Positions 1 to 7,436 of a DNA stretch of 16,431 nt are shown piece after piece. Position numbers and translations under genes: made by a program. Position 1 is the first letter of the stretch, and each line of letters starts with the position of its first letter. The DNA comes from CAZBZG01 sp964496245 (GTDB lineage Bacteria; Planctomycetota; SZUA-567), in the NCBI GenBank assembly GCA_964496245.1, contig CAZBZG010000080.1, forward strand, positions 1-16,431. Direction: 5' to 3'. Under the pieces are notes generated by a model. It did not search any database and was not told the origin of the DNA. It worked only from the letters and a program-made list of their open reading frames with translations.

Positions 1-518
1 CGGGACAAGATCATCTCCAACACGGCCACCGCGTCTGCGTCGTTGTCCACCAACAGGAGGCTGTGGCCGGAGAACTCTCGGAGCACGTCGGACTGGCTGA
101 GGCGGTCTTCCTTGACCTTGCGCAGCGTGGGCACGCCCGCTTCGTACCACGCCGTTTCGATCGCGGTCTTCACCTGAAAATTCCGGCTTTTGACCCCCAG
201 CCAGGCCTCGTAGTCCTCCCCCACATGATGGAAGTCGAAGCCGTCGTGCCGATCGACAGCAAACACGTACTCATTGTGGAAGTAGGCTTCCCACATCGCG
301 AGCTTCATGTGCGGGTAATGTTCGCATCCGAGGCGAAGCGAGTAGCTGGCGAGTTTGGCCTCTTCGCGCTCGAAACGCTCGAGCACGGCTTCCATGGAAG
401 CTGATTCGTCGAACGCCACCCTATGGGACTCCCGCAACACCGCATCCTCGTAGGCGTGAGCGAGGTAGATGTCGATGGCCGTGTTGACCAGCGAGGGGGT
501 GATTTCTTCCAGCCGCAC
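1..518 (-). CDS. Hypothetical protein with start of a receiver-like domain, truncated by window edge
   Basis: Open frame of 172 codons from a GTG start at 518, running off the left edge with no stop. The start is supported by an in-frame TAA four codons upstream and by AAGAGG about 8 nt before the GTG. Residues 1 to about 150 match no family I recognise; they look soluble and helical and are rich in Glu, Tyr and His. From residue 152 the sequence SLLLVDNDADAVAVLEMILS resembles the first beta strand and helix of a response-regulator receiver domain, with D158 and D160 in the place of the acidic pair. The phospho-acceptor Asp would lie outside the window. It follows the S41 protease on the same strand but has its own promoter-like sequence. 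The reading frame is solid; the receiver assignment is an inference from about 20 residues. Confidence 0.72.
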   Translation of the reverse strand, partial: MRLEEITPSLVNTAIDIYLAHAYEDAVLRESHRVAFDESASMEAVLERFEREEAKLASYSLRLGCEHYPHMKLAMWEAYFHNEYVFAVDRHDGFDFHHVGEDYEAWLGVKSRNFQVKTAIETAWYEAGVPTLRKVKEDRLSQSDVLREFSGHSLLLVDNDADAVAVLEMILS

Positions 519-569
519 CGGAGTAACCTCTTACCGAACAATGCGATACGGGATCTCGAAACCGAATCG

Positions 570-598
570 ATTCAAGCACCGCCTCCGGCCGCTGTCAA
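570..598 (-). promoter_or_regulatory. Sigma70-like promoter for the receiver-like gene
   Basis: Read on the minus strand, a perfect -35 TTGACA (593-598) is followed by a 17-bp spacer and TTGAAT (570-575, four of six -10 matches). It lies about 50 bp upstream of the GTG at 518, so the gene probably does not depend only on read-through from the S41 protease. Confidence 0.5.
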
Positions 599-601
599 GG
601 G

Positions 602-623
602 AAAAGGACGGGCCCGCTCGGGC
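602..623 (-). terminator. Weak terminator-like hairpin after the S41 protease gene
   Basis: The inverted repeat GCCCG-CT-CGGGC at 612-623 forms a 5-bp GC stem. On the minus strand a run of four T (602-605) follows about 6 nt later. It lies about 40 nt after the protease stop and just before the next promoter. The stem is short and the T run is separated from it, so this is a weak call. Confidence 0.3.
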
Positions 624-664
624 ACGCGCCGGGCGGCACATGCTTGGCAAGGTCGGCGGCCTTC

Positions 665-1948
665 TCACTCGCTGTCGACCGCCTCGCGCAGGGCAGCCAC
701 CGCGCGTTCGAGTTGCGGATCTTGCGACAAGAGCTCGGCGAAGCTGCGCGAGCCGTAGTGGACCTCAGCCCAGAGCTGTCGGATTCGCCCGGCGGTTTCG
801 TCCTCGAGCCCTACGGCGATATCGGGCGTCAGTCCCTGCCCCTGAATGTCGGCGCCCTTGGGCGTGAGATACCGCCCGGTGGTCAGGTTCACCGCCCCCG
901 CCTCCTCGCCCAGCGCCAGGAACAGCTGGATGCGCGCCTTTCCATGCGTCTGCCGTCCGACCAGCACCGCCCGGTCGTTGTCCCGGAGCGCGGCGGCGAA
1001 GAGCTCGGCCGCGCTCGCCGTCTCGCCGTTGACCAGAATCACCACGGGAAAGCCGCCCAACCAGTCCGCACGCGCCTGACGGACGCGACGTGCGACCGCA
1101 TTCGGAGGCCCGTAAGGATCGCGCTCCTCCACAATGGCGATCGTGCCGTGGCGCAGGAAGAGGTCGCTGGCCGCCATGCCGGTCTCCAGCGCTCCGCCCG
1201 GGTTCCAGCGCAGATCGATGAGCAGGCCCCGCAGACCGCGCGCCTGCAGCCGCTTCACCCCGTCGGCGAGATGCGCCTCCACCCCGTAGGCGAAAAGCGG
1301 GACGCACGCGTATCCGAGATCCGTGTGCCCCGGCAAGAACCGGCACGGCGGCAGGCGCGGCAGCGGAGCCCGCTCGACCGTGACCGCACGCCGGTTGCCG
1401 TCGCGCACGAGCGCGATCTCCACCCGCGTATTGACAGCGCCGACGAGCAACTCGATGCTGTCGCGCATGTCCATGTGCGTGATGTCCACGCCGTCGACCG
1501 CTACGATGCGGTCCCCTTCCCGCACGCCCGCCCGGCCCGCCGGCAGATCGGAGAGCACCACGCACACATCCAGGCCGCCCGGCTCGCTCGGCCGCACCTG
1601 GACGCCGATCCCGCCCCGGGGTTCGCCGTTCATCTGCCGGTCGAGGACACGGGCCGCTCGGGGGGGGATGTAGGCGTTGTACCGTTCGGGAAGACTGCGA
1701 AGCATTCCCTGGAGCGCGCCGATGTAGAGCGCGCGGTCGGGGGGCGGATCGGGGACGTGCGTGCGGATGTACTCCCGCAGCGCATGGACCACCCGCAGGC
1801 CGCGCCGGCCCTCCCAAGGATCGGCCCCGGCGCTGGCTGCGCGGTCCGTGCGAAGCTGGACCAGCAGGAGAATGGCGAGGAAGACGACGAGCCCCCGACT
1901 GACCGGCGGATCCTTCAGGTGAGCCTGGACCGGTGTGGCTTCGGACAT
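665..1948 (-). CDS. S41 family (C-terminal processing) serine protease, membrane-anchored, with PDZ domain
   Basis: 427-residue protein of the CtpA/Prc (tail-specific protease) type. ATG at 1948 is chosen because GGAGAGG sits just upstream; a longer in-frame start at 2098 lacks support. Residues 18-33 form a single hydrophobic segment (GLVVFLAILLLVQL), so the catalytic part should face the periplasm. A PDZ domain spans about residues 112-185 (GGIGVQV, then LPAGRAGVREGDRI). The S41 core follows, with LRWNPGG near 246-252, the nucleophile Ser312 in NGETASAAEL and the general base Lys337 in THGKA. The length fits the family. S41 enzymes trim C-termini of periplasmic or envelope proteins; the substrate here is unknown. 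It is divergent from the zinc-ribbon gene. Confidence 0.93.
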   Translation of the reverse strand: MSEATPVQAHLKDPPVSRGLVVFLAILLLVQLRTDRAASAGADPWEGRRGLRVVHALREYIRTHVPDPPPDRALYIGALQGMLRSLPERYNAYIPPRAARVLDRQMNGEPRGGIGVQVRPSEPGGLDVCVVLSDLPAGRAGVREGDRIVAVDGVDITHMDMRDSIELLVGAVNTRVEIALVRDGNRRAVTVERAPLPRLPPCRFLPGHTDLGYACVPLFAYGVEAHLADGVKRLQARGLRGLLIDLRWNPGGALETGMAASDLFLRHGTIAIVEERDPYGPPNAVARRVRQARADWLGGFPVVILVNGETASAAELFAAALRDNDRAVLVGRQTHGKARIQLFLALGEEAGAVNLTTGRYLTPKGADIQGQGLTPDIAVGLEDETAGRIRQLWAEVHYGSRSFAELLSQDPQLERAVAALREAVDSE

Positions 1949-1975
1949 GTTTCCTCTCCAGATGCCGCAAGCCTT

Positions 1976-2004
1976 ATCGTATCTTCGCGTTCCGAGAACG
2001 TCAA
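1976..2004 (-). promoter_or_regulatory. Sigma70-like promoter for the S41 protease
   Basis: On the minus strand TTGACG (1999-2004), a 17-bp spacer and TACGAT (1976-1981) match five of six and four of six consensus bases. The -10 ends 28 bp before the ATG at 1948. Confidence 0.6.
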
Positions 2005-2109
2005 CGCAAAAGGGACCTGGGGGAAACCGTGGCGCCTGCCGCGCGTTTGGCCGATACACAAAAGAGGGCGTCCCGCGCGCTGCCAGAGACTCCCGCAAGG
2101 AGGCACCCT

Positions 2110-2310
2110 ATGGAACCGATCAAGGAATTGGGCTCCAACGACGTCTGGATGGGACTGGCCTGCGAGCGGTGCAGCCTGGCCTTCCTGGACAGGAACGCTC
2201 TGGACTCGGTCCGGTTGGCGGATGCCGAATTGCTCTTCTGCCCCCAATGCGGCCAGCATCTGGCCGCCATTCTCGACAGCGAGGCGCTCCCCCTCGCCCA
2301 GAGCGCGTGA
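2110..2310 (+). CDS. Small zinc-ribbon protein
   Basis: 66-residue protein starting at ATG 2110, with a strong Shine-Dalgarno AAGGAGG seven nt upstream. It has two knuckles, CERC (C18, C21) and CPQC (C44, C47), 22 residues apart, as in a rubredoxin-like or zinc-ribbon fold that holds one Zn. Nothing else is recognisable: no signal peptide, no membrane segment and a short Ala/Leu tail. It stops 30 bp before the hydrolase gene on the same strand, so the two may be co-transcribed. Proteins of this size often act as adaptors or nucleic-acid-binding accessories; no specific role can be inferred. Confidence 0.8.
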   Translation: MEPIKELGSNDVWMGLACERCSLAFLDRNALDSVRLADAELLFCPQCGQHLAAILDSEALPLAQSA

Positions 2311-2340
2311 GGCGGACAGTCGGCACCGAACCCATCCACC

Positions 2341-4875
2341 ATGAACACGCCCGGATTCCCGACGGCCAACCCTCGCACTCCATCGCGGAGGGCCCGCACA
2401 CTGGCGCGGCTGGCTCTCGCAGCGCTCGGACTGATCTGCGTCGCCCTGGGTACCAGCCTATGGCTCCTGGCCGGTCGCGTCGAACGGATCGAGCAATGGA
2501 CAGAGCCATGGGATCGCACCCCGCCCGAACTGCGCGCCGAGCTCGAAGAACTCCGCGCAACGCTCCAACCGCCCGATGCGGCCGGCGATCCCTGGGCCGC
2601 CTGTCTGCACGCGCGGGTCGACTACGCGGAATGGCGCCTCAAGGCATCCAGCCGCCAATGGAGCGCTGCGGCGTGCGACCGCATCGCGGGGCTCGTTCGT
2701 GACATCCGAGACGCTTGCGCCGCCCAGAACCGCGGCGCGCTTCTGCCGGCAGACCGGACCAAGCCATTCCTCTGCGGCTTCTGGTCCCGCATCGACGATA
2801 CGGTCCAGCCCTTCTGGGTGGCCCTCCCCAAAGGCTACGACCCGGACCGGGCCTATCCGCTGGTGGTCCAGCTCCACGGACAGGGGCTGTTTCGTCCGTT
2901 CCAGGGCCGGGCCCGCCGCATCGGGGACCGGATCGTGATCGCGCCCCACGGCCGCGGCGGCATGGACTACAAGTGGATCGGCGAAGTCGACGTCCTGCAA
3001 GCCGTGGACGCGGCCAAGCGGCTTTTCCGGATCGATCCCTCCCGCGCCTACTGCGTCGGACACTCCATGGGCGGAACCGGCGCCTGGCACCTGGCCACAC
3101 GCCACCCGGACGCGTTTGCGGCCATCGTGGCCGCCTGCGGGAATACGGACATCCGGGTGTGGGCCGAACAATGGCACTGGCGCACGCCGGCCGAGAGCCC
3201 GCAGGCTGCCGTGCGCGACTTCCTCCGGCAGGACACGAGCGCCGTCCCCTATGCCGAGAACCTGCTCCATCTGCACGTGGTCGCGCTCCAGGGCGAAGCC
3301 GACCCCGTGGTCCACCCGCAGCACGCCGAACGCATGGCCGAGGCACTGAGCCGGGCCGGCCACCCGTCGGCCGTCTTCCATCTCCTTCCGCTGGTCACGC
3401 ACGGATTCGGCGTGGACATGGACCGCGCGCTCGCGTCCAATCCCGCCCGGCGCAAGCCCGCGGACGTCGTCTACCGCACCGCCTGGCTCAAGCACGACGG
3501 CGCGGCCTGGCTCCGCATCCGCGGGATCGGCCAACGGCTGCGGTTCGCCCGCGTGGAGGGGCATGCGGCGCCCCATGCCATCCCCTTCACGATCGAGACG
3601 CAGAACGTAACCGCCTTGCTCCTCAAACCCGAGGCTTCTCCGGTGAGCGGCCCGATCCGCCGCATTGCCATCGACCAGACGCCCGTGGACGTCGATCCGC
3701 ACAAGCGCCTCTTGTTCCGCAAGGACCCGGAACGGGGATGGATCCAGTCGTCGCCCCGCCAAGACGCGTCCCGCTTCCCGCCGCCCAAGTCGCCCACGGT
3801 CGAGGGGCCGCTCGAACACGTCTACACCGCCCGCTTCCTGCTCGTCGCCCCCACAGCAGCGTCGGCCACCGCGCGCGCGGCGCGCCGGGCGTGTGAACGC
3901 TTCTGCGGCTTCTGGGAACAGCGATTCGGGGCACGGCCGCGCCAAACCGACGACCAGCACGTGCGCGAGCAGGACGTGCGACAGAGCCATCTGGTTCTCT
4001 ACGGCACCCCCGCCGACAACACGTGGACGGCCCGCGTGATCGACCGCCTGCCCCTCTCCTTCGCTCCGGACGGGGAGATCGGCCTGGCCGAACGCCGCTA
4101 CCGGGGGCCGCACGCGGGCGTGAAGCTCTGCTATCCCAATCCTCTCAATCCCGCGCGATACGTGGCCATCATCGCAGGCACCACGCCCGAGAGTTACGCC
4201 GACATCGGCGTTCGCTTCGGCAACTGGTTCGACTGGATCCCGTACGACTACCGCGATCACTTCGATTACGCCGTGTTCGACGACCGTACGGTGGGGCGCG
4301 CGCCCGAGACGTTCCTGACGTGGGGCTTCTTCGGGGAAGCCTGGTCCCTGGCCGACGGACAGCGATTCGACGGTGCGCCAGACTGGCGTCGGCGGGTAAA
4401 GCCGCGCATCCATCCCGTCCACGCCCAGCCGCCCGCGGGACGATCCGGGGTGTATCTCGACACCGTCTGTGCCGTCCGTACGGAACTGCACAAGGAGTGC
4501 CTCGAACGGAACCGGGACCTCGACGGCGACCCGCTTCATTTGGCCGGCGAGCCGGTCGAGCGAGGCCTGGCCTTCCGGTTTCCCGGTCGCATAACCTTTG
4601 CGAACGCAGGGTACAAGCGGTTCCGTGCTTCGGTCGGCATCGAATGGGACGGCCGTTCAATGCGCTGCCCGGATGCCGAACATGTCGAACGGGCGGTCTT
4701 CGTGGTCAAGGAGGGCGGTGAGGAGTTGTACCGCAGCAAGCCGCGGCAATACAGGCACAGCCCGCTGCCCGTCTCGGTCGGGCTCTCCGGAGACAAAGAC
4801 ATCACCCTGGAGGTCGCAGGGGGGCGGGTCTGGCTGAACGGCACTGCGGTCTGGGCGAGCGCGCGGCTCGAGTAG
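2341..4875 (+). CDS. Membrane-anchored alpha/beta-hydrolase (prolyl-oligopeptidase/esterase type) with C-terminal NPCBM-like domain
   Basis: 844 residues. Residues 21-44 form an N-terminal hydrophobic anchor after an Arg-rich stretch. About 155-365 form an alpha/beta-hydrolase core with the nucleophile elbow GHSMGG (Ser242), Asp321 in GEADP and His354 in THGFG as a plausible catalytic triad; QLHGQG near 177-182 could form the oxyanion hole. A middle region (about 495-690) contains FLLVAPT and SHLVLYGTPADN, a module common in large secreted hydrolases of PVC bacteria. The C-terminal region (from about 700) carries YLDTVCAV, RITFANAGYKRFRASVGI and ITLEVAGG, the pattern of the NPCBM carbohydrate-binding module. 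It is probably an envelope esterase or peptidase acting on a glycan-linked substrate; substrate unknown. There is no clear Shine-Dalgarno before ATG 2341, so translation may be coupled to the zinc-ribbon gene. Confidence 0.85.
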   Translation: MNTPGFPTANPRTPSRRARTLARLALAALGLICVALGTSLWLLAGRVERIEQWTEPWDRTPPELRAELEELRATLQPPDAAGDPWAACLHARVDYAEWRLKASSRQWSAAACDRIAGLVRDIRDACAAQNRGALLPADRTKPFLCGFWSRIDDTVQPFWVALPKGYDPDRAYPLVVQLHGQGLFRPFQGRARRIGDRIVIAPHGRGGMDYKWIGEVDVLQAVDAAKRLFRIDPSRAYCVGHSMGGTGAWHLATRHPDAFAAIVAACGNTDIRVWAEQWHWRTPAESPQAAVRDFLRQDTSAVPYAENLLHLHVVALQGEADPVVHPQHAERMAEALSRAGHPSAVFHLLPLVTHGFGVDMDRALASNPARRKPADVVYRTAWLKHDGAAWLRIRGIGQRLRFARVEGHAAPHAIPFTIETQNVTALLLKPEASPVSGPIRRIAIDQTPVDVDPHKRLLFRKDPERGWIQSSPRQDASRFPPPKSPTVEGPLEHVYTARFLLVAPTAASATARAARRACERFCGFWEQRFGARPRQTDDQHVREQDVRQSHLVLYGTPADNTWTARVIDRLPLSFAPDGEIGLAERRYRGPHAGVKLCYPNPLNPARYVAIIAGTTPESYADIGVRFGNWFDWIPYDYRDHFDYAVFDDRTVGRAPETFLTWGFFGEAWSLADGQRFDGAPDWRRRVKPRIHPVHAQPPAGRSGVYLDTVCAVRTELHKECLERNRDLDGDPLHLAGEPVERGLAFRFPGRITFANAGYKRFRASVGIEWDGRSMRCPDAEHVERAVFVVKEGGEELYRSKPRQYRHSPLPVSVGLSGDKDITLEVAGGRVWLNGTAVWASARLE

Positions 4876-4964
4876 ACCGGCCAGGCCTTCCCACCGACAG
4901 CCGCGTACAACCTTCATTCAAATATCGGGTTATGGTCTTCCCTCTCGCCCCGCCGTTCAGCCAA

Positions 4965-4979
4965 AAAGTTCGGGACTTT
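4965..4979 (+). other. Small inverted repeat after the hydrolase gene
   Basis: AAAGT-TCGGG-ACTTT forms a 5-bp hairpin just upstream of the HU promoter. It could be a weak terminator remnant for the hydrolase or a protein-binding site. It is short enough to arise by chance. Confidence 0.2.
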
Positions 4980-4983
4980 CTGC

Positions 4984-5011
4984 TTGACTGGGACACAAGC
5001 TCAACTATCAT
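4984..5011 (+). promoter_or_regulatory. Sigma70-like promoter for the HU gene
   Basis: TTGACT (4984-4989), a 16-bp spacer and TATCAT (5006-5011) match five of six bases in each box. Transcription would begin near 5018, giving a leader of about 95 nt before the HU start. The surrounding AT content is higher than in the flanking genes. Confidence 0.6.
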
Positions 5012-5112
5012 AAGTGCTTGTGTATTTTCTCCCAAGGGCGAACGAGCATCGAGGAGAACCGTTGGGGCGTGCGGATAGTCCGTAAGACCTTATGGCAAGG
5101 GGGATAAGACCT

Positions 5113-5475
5113 GTGACCAAAAATGATATGGTACTGAAGATCGCAAAAGAGATGGGCATGCGCCAGACCGATATCAAGCGCATCGTGCAGATGACGCTCG
5201 ATGGCATCATCGACGTGCTGGCCACGGAGAACCGGTTGGAGCTCAGGAACTTCGGGGTCTTCGAGGTCCGCACGCGCAAGCCACGCAAGGCGCGCAACCC
5301 CCGCACCGGCCAGGAGGTGATGGTACCGGAGCGAAAGGTCGTAACCTTCAAGCCAGGCAAGCTCATGGAGGAGCGGATCTGCGGGGCAGACAAGAAAGAG
5401 AGCACGCCCGTGAGTCCCTCGGGGCCCACGCCGGGCCCCCAGCCATCCGGCGGTTCCGGGGCCGGTCACCCCTGA
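5113..5475 (+). CDS. HU/IHF-family DNA-binding protein
   Basis: 120-residue protein with a complete HU fold: helical dimerisation part (MTKNDMVLKIAKEMG), then LELRNFGVFEVRTRK, and the DNA-clasping arm with ARNPRTGQEV and the conserved Pro, ending VVTFKPGK. The GTG start at 5113 is preferred because AAGGGGG sits nine nt upstream and because HU proteins usually begin with M-[TN]-K-x-D. An ATG at 5092 would add seven residues but has no ribosome-binding site. After the fold there is a tail of about 30 residues rich in Pro, Gly and Ser (SPSGPTPGPQPSGGSG), which is not part of the HU domain. HU bends and compacts DNA and acts as a nucleoid protein. It is monocistronic and ends before a strong hairpin. 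Confidence 0.93.
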   Translation: MTKNDMVLKIAKEMGMRQTDIKRIVQMTLDGIIDVLATENRLELRNFGVFEVRTRKPRKARNPRTGQEVMVPERKVVTFKPGKLMEERICGADKKESTPVSPSGPTPGPQPSGGSGAGHP

Positions 5476-5507
5476 CGCTGACGCTGATTCGAACGAATTC
5501 CCCCTTT

Positions 5508-5534
5508 CGCCCCCGCACCCAAGGTGCGGGGGCG
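5508..5534. terminator. Bidirectional hairpin terminator between HU and the export operon
   Basis: Perfect 12-bp inverted repeat CGCCCCCGCACC-CAA-GGTGCGGGGGCG, placed 32 nt after the HU stop and 36 nt after the stop of the convergent ATPase gene. It lacks a clear T tract in either direction, so the stem may end transcription with help or protect both 3' ends. Confidence 0.6.
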
Positions 5535-5570
5535 CTGTCGTTGCGCGCGCCGCGGGAATCTGTCCCGCGG

Positions 5571-6440
5571 TCAGTCTTGTGGGGAGGCGAGCTCGGCCAG
5601 GATGTCCACCCGTCCGCCGGGAGGGGGCGAGGATTCGTCGGGGCGCGGCGCCAGCCCCAGTTCCTGGGCGGCCATGCGCACGAATTCGGGGCCGATCTTC
5701 TTGGCCTGGAGTCCGAACCCCGTCATCAAGGCGAGTTCGCAGAGGCGGTTCACGTTCCGCGGCAAGCCGAGAGAGAACTCGTAGACGAGCTCCGCAGCAC
5801 GGCGCGTGAAGATGCCGCGGCTGCAGCCTGCGACCTTCAGCCGATAGAGGATGTACTTCTTGGTCTCCTCGGCGCTCATGGGCTGCAGGCGCACCTGGAG
5901 CGCCACATGGCTGGCAAAGGCGCTGGCCCGGGCGAGCAGGCGATCCATCCCGTCCTGGCCGACCAGCACCAAATTCACCAGCCGGCGGCCGCCTGCCTCG
6001 AGATTGAGCAGCGCGCGCAGTCCTTCGAGAATGCCTACGTCCTCGATGGTGTGCATCTCGTCGATGACCGCCAGCACGCGCGTGTCGGCCTCGTGCAGGG
6101 TCGTCAACTGGTCGAGCAGGGCTTCGAGCGGCGGGGCGGCCGGCGCAGACGCGCCCCAGAAACGCGCCAGCACCCCCAGGAGCGTCTCGACCCGCTGGGG
6201 AAGCGTCCCCACGTAGGCTACCGCCCATCCCTCTTCCGCGAGATCGTTCATGACCATGCGCGCGAGTTCGGTCTTGCCCACGCCTGCGACGCCCGTGACC
6301 GTGGCGACCCCCAGCTCCTGGCTGAGGGCGTAATGCAGCTTCATACGCGCCAGGGCGGAGCTCTCCAACGGCACGAAGAACCGGGTTTCGTGGCTGTTGT
6401 CGAACGGGCGCATCTGCATGCCCCAATACGGCAGGTACAC
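5571..6440 (-). CDS. ExeA-type AAA ATPase of exopolysaccharide (XrtA/PEP-CTERM-type) locus
   Basis: 289 residues from a GTG start at 6440, preceded by AAGGGGGCGAG. The N-terminus YWGMQMRPFDNSHETRFFV matches the short conserved lead of ExeA/GspA-like ATPases. The Walker A motif is GVAGVGKTE (Lys56, Thr57) and the Walker B motif is VLAVIDEMH (Asp127, Glu128). A C-terminal AAA lid region follows (GLPRNVNRLCELAL). There is no membrane segment or peptidoglycan-binding domain, unlike full-length ExeA; this matches the secretion-ATPase subfamily found beside exosortase-type EPS clusters. It begins 12 bp after the tyrosine-kinase stop and is the last gene of the operon. Its role is probably in assembling or powering the export complex; this is inferred from family and position. 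Confidence 0.88.
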   Translation of the reverse strand: MYLPYWGMQMRPFDNSHETRFFVPLESSALARMKLHYALSQELGVATVTGVAGVGKTELARMVMNDLAEEGWAVAYVGTLPQRVETLLGVLARFWGASAPAAPPLEALLDQLTTLHEADTRVLAVIDEMHTIEDVGILEGLRALLNLEAGGRRLVNLVLVGQDGMDRLLARASAFASHVALQVRLQPMSAEETKKYILYRLKVAGCSRGIFTRRAAELVYEFSLGLPRNVNRLCELALMTGFGLQAKKIGPEFVRMAAQELGLAPRPDESSPPPGGRVDILAELASPQD

Positions 6441-6452
6441 GGCTCGCCCCCT

Positions 6453-7436
6453 TCAGGCAGGTGTCGACGTATCGTCCGGTTGGTCCGGTACCGGTTCCGC
6501 GTCGGAGGCTGCAGACGCATCCTCCTCGGCCGCGTCTGCTCCGTAGGCCTGGTTGTACCCGCGGTAGTAATATCCGTGATAGTACTGGTACCGATAGAGG
6601 TAACGGGGAATGAAGTACCGCATGAAGGTCAGCACGACTCCATTCACCTCCACCCCCAGCTCCGTCAGGCTGTTGATGGCGTGTTCAATGGATTCGCGCT
6701 GCGTCTGCAGGCAGCGGACGACCATGACCACCCCCCCGAGATAGGGGCCGAGAATGGCTGGGTCCGATGTGGAGAGGCAGGGACAGGAATCGACCAGCAC
6801 GAAGTCGAAGCTGCGGTGAAGCCGTTCGATGAACTCGCGCGTGTGGGCGGTCTCCAGCAGATCCGTCCCGCCGGCGCAATCCCGCCGGGCGCCCAGGACA
6901 TGCAGATTGTCGTCACGGCTGTAGTAGATGGCCTCCTCTGGATCGCATTCGTCGTGGAGAACGGAAACGATATCCGGCCCCTGACGGGGGAGTCCCAGCA
7001 TCTTGTACAGGCGCGGACGGCGCAGGTCGAAATCCACCAGCAGGATCCTGGCACTCTGCCGCCCGGCCAACGCCAGGCTCAGATTGAGCGCCGTACTGGT
7101 CTTGCCTTCGTTGTGGTGACAACTCGTGAACAGCACGGAAGGCTTGGGCAGGCTGATCGCCTGCAAGCGCGTGCGCAGAATGCGGTATTCCTCGGCGATC
7201 TGACTGCGACGGTCGATCGGATGATGGGCGAGCCGCTGGATGATCTGGAAGCGAGCGTCATCGAGCGGCGGGGGGGCGCTCTCCTCCGGAGCAGCCACGG
7301 TATCGGAGGGCTCGCCTGCTGCGGACGGTTCTTCGGTGGCCGCCGGGGCGGATGCTTCCGCTTCGGCGCCGCCCGCGCGCAGCCCCGAGCCACTCCCTTG
7401 CTCCATGAGTCTTCGAAAAGCTTCGTCCACGCTCAT
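6453..7436 (-). CDS. BY-type tyrosine kinase (CpsD/CapB-like) controlling polysaccharide chain length
   Basis: 327 residues. ATG at 7436 overlaps the copolymerase stop by 4 nt (ATGA), with GGAGGAAG five nt upstream, so translation is coupled. Residues 1-60 are Ala/Glu/Pro-rich and probably disordered. The kinase core has the oligomerisation motif E-x2-R-x2-R (E82, R85, R88), a P-loop ending NEGKT (Lys112), Walker A' ILLVDFDLRRP (131-141) and Walker B FVLVDSCP (212-219). The P-loop has Asn where Gly is usual. The tail 274-298 holds 11 tyrosines in 25 residues, the expected autophosphorylation cluster. Such kinases work with a membrane copolymerase to regulate polymer export by cycles of phosphorylation. 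A phosphatase is not seen nearby. Confidence 0.93.
   Translation of the reverse strand: MSVDEAFRRLMEQGSGSGLRAGGAEAEASAPAATEEPSAAGEPSDTVAAPEESAPPPLDDARFQIIQRLAHHPIDRRSQIAEEYRILRTRLQAISLPKPSVLFTSCHHNEGKTSTALNLSLALAGRQSARILLVDFDLRRPRLYKMLGLPRQGPDIVSVLHDECDPEEAIYYSRDDNLHVLGARRDCAGGTDLLETAHTREFIERLHRSFDFVLVDSCPCLSTSDPAILGPYLGGVVMVVRCLQTQRESIEHAINSLTELGVEVNGVVLTFMRYFIPRYLYRYQYYHGYYYRGYNQAYGADAAEEDASAASDAEPVPDQPDDTSTPA

Noticed and set aside
644..2344. 566-codon plus-strand frame
   Set aside because: Antisense to the S41 protease, whose catalytic motifs are intact; a by-product of high third-position GC.
2458..4539. 693-codon minus-strand frame
   Set aside because: Lies inside the hydrolase gene on the opposite strand and shows no recognisable domain.
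5051..5085. Seven-codon leader peptide (GAGGAG then TTG...TAA) upstream of HU
   Set aside because: Good Shine-Dalgarno, but only seven codons from a rare start with no attenuator-like structure or codon run; probably chance.
5486..5500. GATTCGAACGAATTC resembling a tRNA T-arm
   Set aside because: It is a simple TTCG-based palindrome with no surrounding cloverleaf or acceptor stem.
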